Shown here piece by piece: positions 8,924-20,373 of a stretch of 64,000 nt of DNA. The position numbers and the translations under genes are program-made. The notes beneath the pieces were generated by a model. That model was not told the DNA's origin and did no database searches. It saw nothing but the letters and a program-made list of their open reading frames with translations. Source of the DNA: Talaromyces rugulosus (lineage: Eukaryota > Ascomycota > Eurotiomycetes > Eurotiales > Trichocomaceae); contig NC_049564.1 in assembly GCF_013368755.1 (NCBI RefSeq), forward strand, positions 442,001-506,000. Direction: 5' to 3'. Position 1 is the stretch's first letter. Each line of letters opens with the position of its first letter.

Positions 8924-11893
8924 ATGGGTTCCTCAGCGACAGACACGCATACGCGACCTTCGCAATATGAGACGATATACGATAATAGCACCGCAATGAC
9001 AGCGTATGACCCGATCCATGTCCGAACGACCGACCAGCTCCTCCAGAGCCCGCTTGCGCAATCGATTCTAGTGCAGGATAATGGCAGCCGTGATCCTTCC
9101 CCAGAACTAGAGGCAGTTATTAAAGGCGAAAAATGCTTTACCGACCTCATCGCAGAACGAGTACGCAAAGCTGTGCAAGATCAAGGCGACCAGAGCAAGA
9201 AGCGCGTCTTGCTATCGCAGCTCTTACATACGGGTATCGCAGCGCTGTTTCATTTTCTTCAATCAAATGTAACGGGTCCGCCGCTGGAGTTTGATGTGGC
9301 GACGGTCGTATTGGGAGAGAAGATTTCGAACGACAAGTCGGTTTTGGATACAATCCGGACAAAGACCCTGAGGGATTTGTCTGTGGATGGAGAAGCAGTG
9401 TACCCGCTCACGCCAAATATTGAGCTTTTCTGTGCTGCCAAAGCCATTCTGGTCGACTCCGGGGTGCTGGGGAATGCCGAATCACCTCTCGTAGCCACGA
9501 CGGCCAGGTTGCGAGTGAACTTCTTGCATCAAAAGATGCTGTCTGAAGTCACGGGGACATTACAAAAAGCAATCTACGATGACCTTGAGCTTCTTTCTCC
9601 CCGTGTGCTAGGTGGAGAATCTAATTCATCAGGGGCAGAGAAAGCAGCATTTCTGCTTGAAAGAGCCGCAGTACACACACACCATGGATTCGACAGTAAG
9701 GCTAGATCGGATCTAGAACAGGCTGCCGTTGCGAATGGATTCGAGTTTGCATTGACTGGAAAACTTGGAAAGCGAACCAAATTCCAAAACCGTGACATCA
9801 CCCAGCTCGTCGTCCTGGCGAAGAGCGCAACAGATACCACGCCTGCGGACTCGGAGGAATCGCGAAAAGAAGAATCATCTGGAGACCTCAAACCCAAAGC
9901 ACTTGACCTCAACGACGACACTCTACTAGAAACGATTTCTTTCGCAAAAGATGGAGGCAGCAAACCGGAGAAAATCACTACCGTCCAAGATGAATCTTCT
10001 CTGCCTGCAAGTCTTGCGTCGGTTGACCCCTCGGATCAACCAAAATTAAATCCTCTCGACTCCGCCATTTTGCTTGCAATTGCTTCAGCGATTACCAATA
10101 ACTCGCCAGACCACGGATTAACCCGTGAAGAGACTCTTCCGTATGCCATTCGCGTCATTGAGGGCGGCAGTTCCAACTGGCAAATATATACCCAGGCATT
10201 ACTCGTCCGGAGTCGGTGCGAGGCCTTCAAATCACGAACGGTGGAGAGGGGTGTTTTACAAATGCAAGCGCTGGTAGATCAAGTCATTGCCGATACAGCA
10301 ACTAGAGATTCAGCCGTGGCACGCACCAGCACCGTCACGAACCAGCACCAAGATCAACCAGCCACCTTCTTGCCGCGACCCCAGGAGTCAGAATCTGCAC
10401 CAGCCGAGGAACGCCTGGAGTATATTTGGACACTGGATTTCCAGACAAGATGGAACCTGGAAGCGGAGCTCGCAAAGCGCTGGGTGGGTCTTGGTGGACT
10501 GAGAACCGCTCTCGACATTTATGAGAGGCTTGAACTGTGGGCAGAGGTTGCGCTGTGTTATGCGGCCACACAACGAGAAGAGAAGGCAAAGGCAATCGTC
10601 AGGCGACAGCTATATCGTCCAACGAGTGGAGATATCGTTGATGACGAAGAGAACGAAAGATACGAGGGACCAGAATTATCTTCTCTGCCGGTAGATGCTC
10701 CACGCTTATTCTGTATCTTGGGAGACATCGACGAGAGCCCAGCCATGTATGAGCGAGCGTGGGAAGCGTCAGGTCAACGGTATGCGCGTGCACAGCGTTC
10801 ACTAGCCAGACTACATCTCAAATCCGAACCGCCCGTTCTCGACAAGGCTGAAGAGGCATACAAAAAGAGCTTGAAAATCAACCCGCTCAACCACGGTGCC
10901 TGGTTCGCGCTTGGCTGCGTGCAGCTCAATCAAGAACGATGGGATGACGCTGTCCAGTCATTTACTCGTACCGTCCAGCTAGAGCAAGACGACGCGGAAG
11001 CATGGAGCAACCTTGCTGCTGCTTTGCTGAACGTCTCTGCAGATGGAAAGCCTGCTGCCAAGGCTGCCGAAGTGATACCCTCTGAACCTGCAAAGACAGA
11101 AGACGATGAAGACGATGAAGACGATGAAATTGCCAAGCCAGAAAAGGCAGACCCTTACAAACACACGCGCGACGCCCTCACTGCTCTCCAGCATGCTGCG
11201 CGACTCAAACAAACAGATCACCGCATCTGGGATAATATCCTAACCGTAGCCGCCTCGCTTCCTCATCCGTTCACACCATATAAAGACATCGTCTTTGCCC
11301 AGCGCAAAGTGATCGAACTTGTATCTCCGAAGCGGGGTGAAAAGGCCATCGATCTGCTAATTTTGGCTATGTTGGTCGACTACCTCGTCAGCGGTCCCGA
11401 GTACGAAACTCTTCTCATCCCAGTCGAAGGCACAGACGAGAAAATACTGCGTAGCGGTACCGTCGCTGGCCAAATTCTGACTCTGATCGACGAACAAATC
11501 ATCCCCCTCATCACACACTCTGCGCCTCTTTGGTTTGTCGTTTCCAAAGTAGAGCTCTACCGCAAGCAACCCACCAAGGCCCTCGCCGCGCACGAAAAGG
11601 CGTGGCGTGCAACGGTGTCTTCCTGCACACAGCCCGCATTTCAAATGGGTGATGAAAAGAAGTGGATGGAGATCGTCAAGGCCACGGAACGACTCGTCAG
11701 AGATGGTTATGCAAAGATGGGTGGAATGACAAAGGAAGGACAGGGCGAGGATGGGGAGGAATTAGTTGCTGGCGACTGGAGGTTCAAGAGTAGGAGTGCC
11801 GTCAGGGGCATTTTGGGGAATGGAAAGGAGTTTTTCGAAGGGACTGATGGTTGGATGAGGCTCAAAGAGTTGCAAGGAGAGGTGACGGGGTAG
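8924..11893 (+). CDS. EMW1: TPR protein, EMW1/TTC27 family
   Basis: Intron-free frame of 989 residues from the ATG at 8924; the open frame upstream of it lacks ATG. The middle has tetratricopeptide repeats at about residues 625-710 (AEEAYKKSLKINPLNHGAWF then ALGCVQLNQERWDDAVQSF, and DDAEAWSNLAAALL). Preceding this is the LEYIWTLDFQTRWNLEAELA region with the tripartite layout of yeast Emw1 and human TTC27. After the TPRs an acidic insert (EDDEDDEDDE) is followed by a conserved C-terminal part. Emw1 in budding yeast is essential and linked to cell-wall integrity; TTC27 proteins are thought to act as chaperone-like adaptors. Length is close to the family norm. The family call is confident; molecular role is from family knowledge. 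Confidence 0.85.
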   Translation: MGSSATDTHTRPSQYETIYDNSTAMTAYDPIHVRTTDQLLQSPLAQSILVQDNGSRDPSPELEAVIKGEKCFTDLIAERVRKAVQDQGDQSKKRVLLSQLLHTGIAALFHFLQSNVTGPPLEFDVATVVLGEKISNDKSVLDTIRTKTLRDLSVDGEAVYPLTPNIELFCAAKAILVDSGVLGNAESPLVATTARLRVNFLHQKMLSEVTGTLQKAIYDDLELLSPRVLGGESNSSGAEKAAFLLERAAVHTHHGFDSKARSDLEQAAVANGFEFALTGKLGKRTKFQNRDITQLVVLAKSATDTTPADSEESRKEESSGDLKPKALDLNDDTLLETISFAKDGGSKPEKITTVQDESSLPASLASVDPSDQPKLNPLDSAILLAIASAITNNSPDHGLTREETLPYAIRVIEGGSSNWQIYTQALLVRSRCEAFKSRTVERGVLQMQALVDQVIADTATRDSAVARTSTVTNQHQDQPATFLPRPQESESAPAEERLEYIWTLDFQTRWNLEAELAKRWVGLGGLRTALDIYERLELWAEVALCYAATQREEKAKAIVRRQLYRPTSGDIVDDEENERYEGPELSSLPVDAPRLFCILGDIDESPAMYERAWEASGQRYARAQRSLARLHLKSEPPVLDKAEEAYKKSLKINPLNHGAWFALGCVQLNQERWDDAVQSFTRTVQLEQDDAEAWSNLAAALLNVSADGKPAAKAAEVIPSEPAKTEDDEDDEDDEIAKPEKADPYKHTRDALTALQHAARLKQTDHRIWDNILTVAASLPHPFTPYKDIVFAQRKVIELVSPKRGEKAIDLLILAMLVDYLVSGPEYETLLIPVEGTDEKILRSGTVAGQILTLIDEQIIPLITHSAPLWFVVSKVELYRKQPTKALAAHEKAWRATVSSCTQPAFQMGDEKKWMEIVKATERLVRDGYAKMGGMTKEGQGEDGEELVAGDWRFKSRSAVRGILGNGKEFFEGTDGWMRLKELQGEVTG

Positions 11894-12030
11894 GAAAGAG
11901 TTTAGTAGAAATAAATGCTCTATCCCAGATCCAATTGTTCATTACGAGTATATACAGTCATGTGGCTATTTTTTTCATACAATAACTCAATTATAACACT
12001 TTTCACATAGTTCGTGAACGCCCATGCCAA

Positions 12031-13795
12031 CTATGCCTTACTTTCAATGTTGACCTCTTGTCCGTCACTCGGACTACGGCTGTCATCATCATGCAAGGAA
12101 CCAGCCTGGCCCATGCCCTCGGCCGCAAACGCGCCGGTCTTTTCACATACATAGTTTTTGAACTCGCGCGCCGGCACTCGAGCTTCAAACATCTCATGGA
12201 TCTCCTCCAGAGTGCGGTCCCGAGTCTCGGGCACAAAGAAGAAAACAAAGGCGGCGATGATCATGTTCGAGCCGAACCAGATATAACCGTACTTGGCTGA
12301 CCAGTTGAGCTCAGCTGGGTTGATGAAGTACGGAGCAGTAAAAGTGCCCAGCCAGTTGAAAAGGAAGTTTGCTGCGGTGGCGACACCAAAAGTGAACGGC
12401 CGCAGCGCGTTGTTCGGGCACTCTCCACCAAGAAGCCAGGCGTAAGGGGCATACATGGTATAAAAGAAAGTGAAAAGGGCGATGAATGCAACGACAACTT
12501 TGCCGGAGTTGATTGAGCCGGGGTTGACGGACCAGGTGATGGCCGGTACGAGCTGGCAAAGACCACAGGCCAAACAGCCCCAGAACAGCACCTGGCGGCG
12601 ATCGACGTACCTGATGAAACAGACGGAGGTCAACACGCCCAGGAAGCCGAGACAGCTGACGAGGATCGAGTAACTAAAGGCGTCTTTCACCCCGGCAATG
12701 GTGAAGTAGTATGTCGTATAGATGTTAATCCAGCTCGAGCCATTGCCGCTGTGAAAACACACCACTGCAATCGACAGCAGCGTGCGCCGGAGATTGGTGC
12801 CGCGCCACATTTCGATCCAGGCGGGCTTGCCCTTGGTGTTCAGTTGCTCTTCCGTCGACTTCTCGATGGTGGCGAGCTCGGCCTGCAACTGTGCCGGGTC
12901 AATGTTGGAGTTTCGAAGTCGAGAAAGCGCCTTGCGTGCGTCTTGGGTCCGGCCTTGCACGGTGAGCCATCGAGGGGATTCGGGGAAGAAGAAGAGGCAG
13001 ATGGAGAGAACAGTGGGCACAACGAAGAAGATTGCCAATGGGATCTGGTAGGCCCTGCGGCTTTCCATGGTGGACGTGCCCTTGTCAATCGCGGATCCGA
13101 TGATGGAGCCAATCGACAGAGTGACCTGGTAGCAACCAAGGGATATGGCACGCAAGTGGGCTGGGGAAGTCTCGTAGACGTAGAGTTGGGCAAATGTCAT
13201 GAACCAGCCCACGGAAACACCGAGAAGTAAACGCGCAAAGTAGAGCGCCCCGACACTAGAACTGCCCAGCATGATCGCGGTCGAAATGTAGCACAGAAGA
13301 GATGCACTCCAGAGACCAACACGGCGGCCGAATTTCCAGCTCAGCGGTCCCACGAGCAGTGAGCCGACAAAGGTGCCAATGGTCATCAATGAGGAGATGA
13401 GTTGTTGTACGGTAGGCTGTCATGAGCGTTAGTTGGCCCATTAAAAAAAAAAGGCATCATGGAAAGTTCAGACTGACATTGATCGCCCACGTAGCTTTTG
13501 CCTCATCATAGTAGCCGAACACCTTCAAGAATCCCGGCATGCTATCCTCGCGTCAGCATTGATACTTTGATACATATACAAGGAATATCAGGACTCACGA
13601 GAGAAAGCCGCCCACCAAGGCATAGTCAAGTCCTATACCATACGATTAGTCTTCAACCTCCAGTAAGCACCGGAACATCATAAACAGAACCATACCATAC
13701 TGCAGACTGCCCAGGGTCACTACAAGACAGATCAGGATGCACTTAACGTGGCTGAGCGTATCCTGCTTCAATGGGTTGACCGTCAAGGGCGACAT
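12031..13795 (-). CDS. MFS sugar transporter (SP family)
   Basis: Four exons, complement(join(12031..13416,13478..13541,13599..13632,13696..13795)), 527 residues. Two small internal exons of 64 and 34 bp were placed by frame continuity; donors are GTATGG, GTGAGT and GTCAGT (the last is weak at position 3). Family signatures are present: GRR in loop 2-3, PESPRWL at the mid-loop, and PETRDRTLEE after TM12. About 12 hydrophobic helices are visible. The protein is expected in the plasma membrane importing a hexose, disaccharide or related polyol by proton symport; substrate cannot be read from sequence. The C-terminus is a long cytosolic tail. It is divergent from the rhodopsin-like gene across about 1 kb. 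Confidence 0.88.
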
Positions 13796-14852
13796 AGTAC
13801 TAAGTGGCCCAAAAGGTTCGTTCTACAGGGAACCTCGTGGCAGAAAAATGGGATGAAAGAAGCAAAACAAAAGGAATTAAGAACAGAGCAAAGAACAGCG
13901 TACATAATCCAATAATATCATTCAATCAACGACGAAGGGGGCTGGACAACAGATCAACATGATCGAGATTGGCCGCGCCCCAATTCCGGAAATGTGTTCT
14001 AGCTTTCCAGTCTGCAGCGCCGCATTTCAGCACCACGTTCAGCAAGACGAGTGTATGCAGTGTGCAGCTAGAGAACACCGGTGCCACGACTTACGCAGGT
14101 TAAGCAAGATCGCCACGGCCTAGTTCACATAAGCGGACTAGCTGTGATGCACGCCGTGCCGCAAAAGCGGAGAGCCAACAATCCCCAAATCTTGGGCTTG
14201 TCAACATCCTTGCTGCGAGACTCCATCGACTCCATTTCATCAAGCCTGTCGTAGCCCTGCGTGATTAAACCCTGTGGAGGCGGGCTTTTCCGGCGGCAAA
14301 CCAATAGATCACCAAAGATCACTTGCTGCTTCACATCGGCCATCGTCCGGCCTATTTACGAGTTGTTGACAATGGTTACAACTTACGAAAGCCCTGATCC
14401 TACGTCGGGGCACTTAAGACCCATTGGTCCTCTATCGTGAGACGTGACACGCTGGACTTGAAGTTTTCCACCACAATAATGGCCGGAGAAATTCTTACAG
14501 TGCTTACGCCTGATCTGCATCCCTGGCACTCCTTCGGCAACAACTAACCCAACGAGGTTTGAGACGGAAACGAGAAAATTTGTTCTGAAGCGCCTGGTTC
14601 TGGCTCCTACGTTATTATTTCGCCGGTACTAATATGAATCTGGAAATACTCTGGGGTGTTGATACGGAGCGTCGATCAGCTGCGATTCCGCACGATCGGC
14701 TACCTGCGATCCTGGGCCAGAGAACGATTTTCATAATAATAATGAAAGTATTTATTATTCCATGGCCCGATCGTCTTTTCTCGTCCTAAGTTCCTGTATC
14801 TTTAGAAGCCCTTTCTAGCGGTTCATGCAAGGCATTGCAGGCTCCTCCAATT
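13796..14852. other. divergent intergenic region
   Basis: 1.06 kb between the divergent MFS transporter and rhodopsin-like genes. A 72-codon minus-strand open frame at 14125-14343 has no recognisable content and is not called. No clear TATA box is assigned. Confidence 0.45.
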
Positions 14853-16071
14853 ATGGTGCAGCAACTGCAGACTGCAGCCTGTGTGCTCATTGTGCTGTTT
14901 GCCATCATAGGCACAACGGCCGTGTCACTGCGTCTGTGGGCAAGATATATCACCAAGAAATGGGGTCTCGGTAAGGCAGCTGTCTCTGAAATAGAAAATT
15001 CTGCAAGCAGAAACTGACAAGACTACATGCAGATGATAGCATAGTGCTCTTCGCCTGGCTCCTGGCCGCCGGCGAAACCTTTTGCGTATACCAGTACACG
15101 CTCCTGAGTTATCAGGGCTACCATGAACGAGACATTCCCAAACAAACCATCGAACAGAAGATCCTCGCCCAGCAATACAACATAGCCAACCAGGTCCTTT
15201 ACAATCCGATCCTGTCGCTCATCAAACTCTCTGTTATCGTTTTCTTCCAGCGGCTCGAAGACCGACGCAGGATCGTGCAATGGAACATCTATGCCTTGGC
15301 TACATTCGAAATGGCGTTTATGATTGCATCGACTTTGGTGGATATCTTGCAATGTTCCCCGGTGCGGTATGCATGGGAGGGTGCCCGCATGGATTTGGCC
15401 GCTCAGCAAGCTGCCGGGGCTGATGATAATGGCCAGGTGAATGGAATCACCATCAAGGGAGGACACTGCATCAAGCAAGGAAATTTCTTTCTTGCCACCA
15501 ATGGAATTGCCATCTTCACCGACATATGGGTATTAATCATCCCTGGTCTGATCCTCTGGGACTTGCGAATGCCAAAAAAGGCGAAGATTGCTGCTTTTTG
15601 TATTATTGGAGCTGGTGGGGTGTACGTACTATCCCCTGGTATTTCTTAAACCCAAGTTTACTAATTCAATGGTATAGAGTTGCTGTGGTGAGCATTGTTC
15701 GTGTCATCATCTACTCCTGGCGCTTCAGCCCTAACAACCACGACATGTCCTGGGGTGTGGGCTATACGACATCTGGAATGGTCGTGCACGTCGCTTTCGT
15801 GGCTGCGTGTGCGCCAGCCCTCAAAGCAATCTTTACACGCTTCTGGCCCAAGTTCTTCGCCTCGTCACGCAATTACGCGTCTAGCAAGAGGGGCTATAGG
15901 GGCTACAGCCACCCCAACAACAATAATAATAGCTCAGGCGTCGGCGGCATCACCGTAACCAATTCCATCCACGTGAGTGAGACAAATGGTCACGAAATGC
16001 GAGGTGGTATCTCGCGGCAAAAGCGGGCTACCGAAAGCGAGGAAGAGATTATGTCTTACGGTGTAGCTTGA
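14853..16071 (+). CDS. fungal rhodopsin-like 7-TM integral membrane protein
   Basis: Three exons, join(14853..14970,15033..15621,15678..16071), 366 residues; donors GTAAGG and GTACGT, acceptors GCAG and ATAG, all frame-preserving. The start is the ATG at 14853 (MVQQLQTAACVL). It has the hallmarks of the fungal 'rhodopsin domain' (Pth11-like) family: TM1 followed by RLWARYITKKWGLGDDS, the YNPILSLIKLSVIVFFQRL helix, the short GGHCIKQGNFFLATNGIAIF segment, LILWDLRMPKKAKIA, and AVVSIVRVIIYSW. The tail after TM7 is Ser/Asn/Gly-rich. Such proteins are plasma-membrane and putatively GPCR-like; ligands are mostly unknown. Confidence 0.85.
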
Positions 16072-17012
16072 TTCTTTGCCTTCTTTTTTTCTGGCATTTC
16101 TTTTTATCACCTCCTCGCAAACCGTCGGATGAGAGTTTGAAAATTCAAAACAACCCTGTACAATTTTACCCTGATTTAGGATGGCTATTAACGACGATAT
16201 GAGCAATAAGGAGCACCAAAAGCTTGGTTGGGTGGTTGGTTTTCTGCTGGTTTAGATGTTTTATTACTATAGTCTCGGTTTCAAGAAGCATTTATTGGAA
16301 GAATCAACGGTTATTGAGTTTAATTGCCGTGCATTTGATTTTTTTTTCCTTCTTCTTTTTGTCTCTTTACGAAAAGACTGGTGTTCCAACAAGGTTAGCC
16401 TCAGCCATCAAATTTCCAACTCGGGGAAGTAGGGGAAGGCTTCCGTCCTTCCAACTTCCAACTTCCAACGCCAATAATGGCTGACGTCTCGGGTCGTCTA
16501 GCTCATAGCTGTTCGGCTATGGTTGGCCGGAATGGCGCTTACAGCTTGAAACACCAACGATGGGTCTCCGAGGAAAATCTCCTTAAAATAGCGCTTACTA
16601 CTTGCGCGGGAGTCGGCCATACCCCCGAGTCTCAGCACTAACAGCACTAGGGCGGTGTCTATGAATACTACGTGGCGGGTTACTAGCAGTCCTATCGGTG
16701 AAATTAGCGTCTTAGGCTCTTAATACCCCCATACTATAGCGAAAAACTGGAAAACTCCCAAAGCAGAGAGGCTATCAAGTGTCTATGATAAAAGCGGCAC
16801 TCCAATTGGCAGTCCGTAGTGTACTAGTATACTACGTAGTATGCTAGTATCATAGAGGCCTCTGTACCCCTCAATTGTAGATTCTGTGCCGATTTCTCCG
16901 AGATGGTCAATGTAAAGCCCCTCCTTCATCAATTGATAGTCTTGGATTTGGAAGAAAGAGAAGAGAAACCAACGGATAAGGACAACTAAGTATCGATAAT
17001 AAACATTAAAAG
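16072..17012. other. intergenic region with a near-perfect inverted repeat
   Basis: About 940 bp without a gene. 16480-16900 has a different texture from its flanks, with repeated short TACTAG and TAGT motifs and a spacerless inverted repeat at 16822-16849. It could be a worn repeat remnant; no transposase frame is seen. Confidence 0.4.
16822..16849. repeat. 14-bp inverted repeat, no spacer
   Basis: Arms TACTAGTATACTAC and GTAGTATGCTAGTA are reverse complements with one mismatch and abut each other. It lies about 165 bp ahead of the dioxygenase start. Confidence 0.6.
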
Positions 17013-18264
17013 ATGACCGTGTCCAATGGCAACACAGGCCTTAGCCGCCCTCCCCTCCAATATTCGGGCTCGCTCTCGCATCTCGACTATGTCGAAATAA
17101 CGCCCATCATCGGACGTGAATACACCACGGCCAAAATCCACGATATTCTACATGCTCCCAATTCCGAGCAGCAAATTCGTGATCTCGCTATCATTATCTG
17201 TGAGCGAGGCGTCGTCTTTTTCCGTGCTCCGCAGGACGATCTGACGATCGATGAGCAAAAGCGATTTACTGTGCTACTCGGTGAACTCACCGGACGGCCA
17301 GAAGGACATGGATTACATGTCCACCCGTTGTTCAGAGATGAGAATAACATTCCTATGGGGAATGGTCAACATGATGAAAGTATATACGTGATTAATGCCA
17401 AGGCAGCCCAGAAGCTATACAAGAGTATGAAGCAGGTGCAGCGGACAGAGCCGAAGGACCCGGGACTGGAATGGCATAGTGATTGTACTTTCTCCTTTTC
17501 TTGTAGTCGTGAATGGCATCTGGAATTGGCTAATTGATTTTATAGGCATGTTCGAGGAATGCCCTGCAGATTTCAGCTTTTTACGGATGGAAGAGACCCC
17601 GCCCACTGGAGGAGACACCATCTGGTGTTCAGGCTATGAACTGTATGTGACTTCACTTGACACTAACGTGGTCTACATTGCGGACTTCCCCATCCTTCAA
17701 TTCTATCATACCACAGGAACATAGTGAAATATTTTTCCTGACATGAATAGTTACGATCGCATATCTCCCTCGATGCGGACTTACTTCGAGTCCCTCACAA
17801 CAACCTGCGCCCAGCCCGTGTTCAAAACCGCCGCAACAGCCGGTGGCTACGAGGTCATGTCCCCGCGTGGGTCGCCACTCAACGTCGGAGACTCTTTCTC
17901 CCCAATCCATCCCATGGTGCGCACGCATCCAGTGACGGGTTGGAAATCCCTCTATGCTGCCATCGGCATTCACGTTACCAAGATCAACGACGTCTATTCG
18001 TACGAGGACCAGATGATTAGAGACTATATCATGCGTCTCATCACACGAAATCACGATTCTGTGGCCCGCTGGAAGTGGACGAAGCAGAGCTGTGCGATCT
18101 GGAGTAACGCCTGCACGCTTCATGCTGCTACGCCTGATACACACCTTGTGGTAAATAGCGACGCAAACCGCACGGGCGTGAGGGCGTCGGGAACTGGTGA
18201 AAAGCCATATCTCGATCCAGCGTCCAAGTCGCGAAGAGAAGCTCTTGGGCTGCCGTTGAATTAG
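17013..18264 (+). CDS. TauD/TfdA-type Fe(II)/2-oxoglutarate dioxygenase
   Basis: Three exons, join(17013..17484,17546..17642,17751..18264), 360 residues; donors GTACTT and GTATGT, acceptors ATAG and ATAG. The TauD fold signatures are present: an early ICERGVVFFRAP segment, the HxD iron ligands in LEWHSD (about H155 and D157), the THPVTGWKSLY segment, and the distal histidine in ACTLHAA (about H314), followed by a candidate 2-oxoglutarate-binding arginine near 330. The family hydroxylates sulfonates such as taurine (releasing sulfite), or related sulfated or phenoxy substrates; the closest fungal relatives are called alpha-ketoglutarate-dependent sulfonate dioxygenases. The substrate is not determinable here. 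There is no operon-like partner nearby. Confidence 0.87.
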
Positions 18265-19239
18265 TAGGTTTACCATCTTTGAGCTTCTTCTCAAGATGGC
18301 GAAGATCATGGTTTGATAATTTTAAGACGTTCAAGGATCACTCTGTGTATTCAATTGTTGGATAATCGAATGAATTTTCCTAGGTAGCTGACGAGTTTAT
18401 GCCTGATCTCACTTGCTTGGTAAATAACGACAAGTCTGAGGGCAAAAATAACTTTTTCCTACTCAATGTAGGTCGTTCAGCTTTGGAAACAGTCGCCATA
18501 ATAAATCCACGTTAAGCTGCGCAGACGGAAAGAGTACTTAGGGCTGAATGTGTCACGCGCAGGATATTGCCTTGTTGGGCAAAAACAAAGGCAGGAGAAA
18601 AGCTATCTCTCCCTTGGGCGGGCAGGATGCAAGACAGGACAGAACAGCCAGTAGGGGTAGAGTACTACTTAGAGAAGAATTCAAGAGATATAAGAAAGAT
18701 TGATTCTTCTCAGCTGGCAGGTCCAGCAAGGAACAATATAGAGGCTCGGTCATATGACTATATAATGCAAACGTAACAAACACCCAGGGGGCAGAAACAT
18801 CCGGTAGAAACAGGGTCGTCATCTGCAGGTGCCTAGATTGCAGCCTTATCTTGCAGGCCGCAACCCGCTTAGCCATACACAGCCTCAAGGCTCACGAGGA
18901 TTCCTCCGGTCCCAGCCAATCACAGCCCGCTTCTAGGCGATCGGGAAGATGTCGCTCCGCCGCTAATCCGGATCCGGAATAGCGGCATTAGTGACGCAAC
19001 CCACTATCATCAGTTTGTCGGGAGCGCTCAATGGGGCTATTTATGGAAATGGGAAATGGGATGTATGCTTTTAGAGGTCGTATATAAGCAAAGGAGCTGC
19101 CCATTGTTTTGTCGATGAAAAAATCAACCAAGCAGCAGAAACAGCTTAATCCATTAATATATATATCTCGATTGATCAATTGACCATTACAAATCGACCT
19201 CACTCAATCAACCCACAAAACTTCCCAATATCATTGACA
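18265..19239. other. intergenic region with TATA element
   Basis: 975 bp. A TATATAAG box at 19081-19088 lies about 150 bp before the start codon of the next gene. An open frame at 18567-18776 is not supported. Confidence 0.45.
19081..19088 (+). promoter_or_regulatory. TATA box of the NAD(P)-binding protein gene
   Basis: TATATAAG, 152 bp upstream of the ATG at 19240, a usual distance for a fungal TATA plus leader. Confidence 0.4.
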
Positions 19240-20088
19240 ATGTCTACAACCAAAACATTCGCTTTTATCGGCGCCACTGGTGGTTGCACAAACTCTTGTC
19301 TCGCACATCTCCTCCTATCAGACCTCGGCTACAAAGCCATTGCTCTGGCACGTACGCCCCAAAAGTTGATCGACTCGCTACTTCGACAGCCGGGGATCAC
19401 AGAATCTATCATCGCCGACAAGCTCACCATTATTCAAGGCGATGCAACGAGTGTGTCTGACATGAAAAAAATTCTCCTGATTCCACGGAATGGCCAGGGA
19501 AACACCACCGCTTATGGCGAAAAGTCGCCTGGCGCAGTTGTGGTTGATGGCATCGTATCGGGAGTCGGCGCAGTCCCCTCATTCGAAAAGGGGAAATTGT
19601 TATCCGTCAAGTTTGACAACCTAAAAATCACAGAAGAAAGCTCCACAACCTTGATCACTGCCCTGCGGGAGGTTTATGCCGAAAGAGACCAGCAGCAAGA
19701 AGGCAAAAAGCCCATCCTCGCCGTGGTATCCACGACCGGAATCACAGAGAAAGACGAAAAAGGGGACGTACCGTGCCTTTTCAAGCCCGGGTACCATTAC
19801 CTCCTCGCAACGCCTCACAAGGACAAAAAGAAGATGGAAGCTATCATCACGTCAGCGGAAAACCAGGCCCTCTTCAAAGCCGTCGTCATCACGAAGCCAG
19901 CCTTTTTGACCGGTGATGGCAATTTGTCCACGGCCAAGGGGTTGGCAAAAATAAGAATCGGCACTGAGGAAGATCCGGCAGTGGGCTATTTCATTGCAAG
20001 GGCGGACGTAGGCGAGTTCCTTTGGGAGGAGGTGTGCAAGAAGGAAGAGCCACGATGGTTTGGAAAGAAGGTTACTCTGGCTAACTAG
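19240..20088 (+). CDS. NAD(P)-binding Rossmann-fold protein (atypical SDR, NmrA-like)
   Basis: Single exon of 282 residues; the ATG at 19240 is chosen because the Rossmann motif begins right after it (KTFAFIGATGGCTNSCLAHL), with the GxxGxxx-type glycine loop near residues 11-16. ALARTPQKL after strand 2 suits recognition of NADP phosphate by a basic residue. Later segments (AVVVDGIVSGVGAVPSF, ILAVVSTTGITEKDEKG, AVVITKPAFLTGDG) match strands of the NmrA/atypical SDR fold, and the classic YxxxK catalytic pair is not evident. It may be a redox sensor or reductase. The substrate is unknown. Confidence 0.75.
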   Translation: MSTTKTFAFIGATGGCTNSCLAHLLLSDLGYKAIALARTPQKLIDSLLRQPGITESIIADKLTIIQGDATSVSDMKKILLIPRNGQGNTTAYGEKSPGAVVVDGIVSGVGAVPSFEKGKLLSVKFDNLKITEESSTTLITALREVYAERDQQQEGKKPILAVVSTTGITEKDEKGDVPCLFKPGYHYLLATPHKDKKKMEAIITSAENQALFKAVVITKPAFLTGDGNLSTAKGLAKIRIGTEEDPAVGYFIARADVGEFLWEEVCKKEEPRWFGKKVTLAN

Positions 20089-20373
20089 GATTCCCTTATG
20101 TCTTCTTTATGTCTTCTTTTCTTCTTTTTGCTGTTACATGTGCTCTTTTTCTATGTATGCGCTACAAGCATCGAGATCTCGTCGATACCATGGGCTTTGG
20201 GCGGAGTTTTAAAGTTGATGAACGATAACGCTGTATTGAAGACTTGTTTTTTTTTCTCTTTTTTCCTTTCGAATAGTTGATTACTATGTAATGTTTGCTT
20301 CAATGTTTTCACTATTATTGAATATTATAAATTCATTATATCATCATGCTAAATACAAATGCAGCGCATTGAT

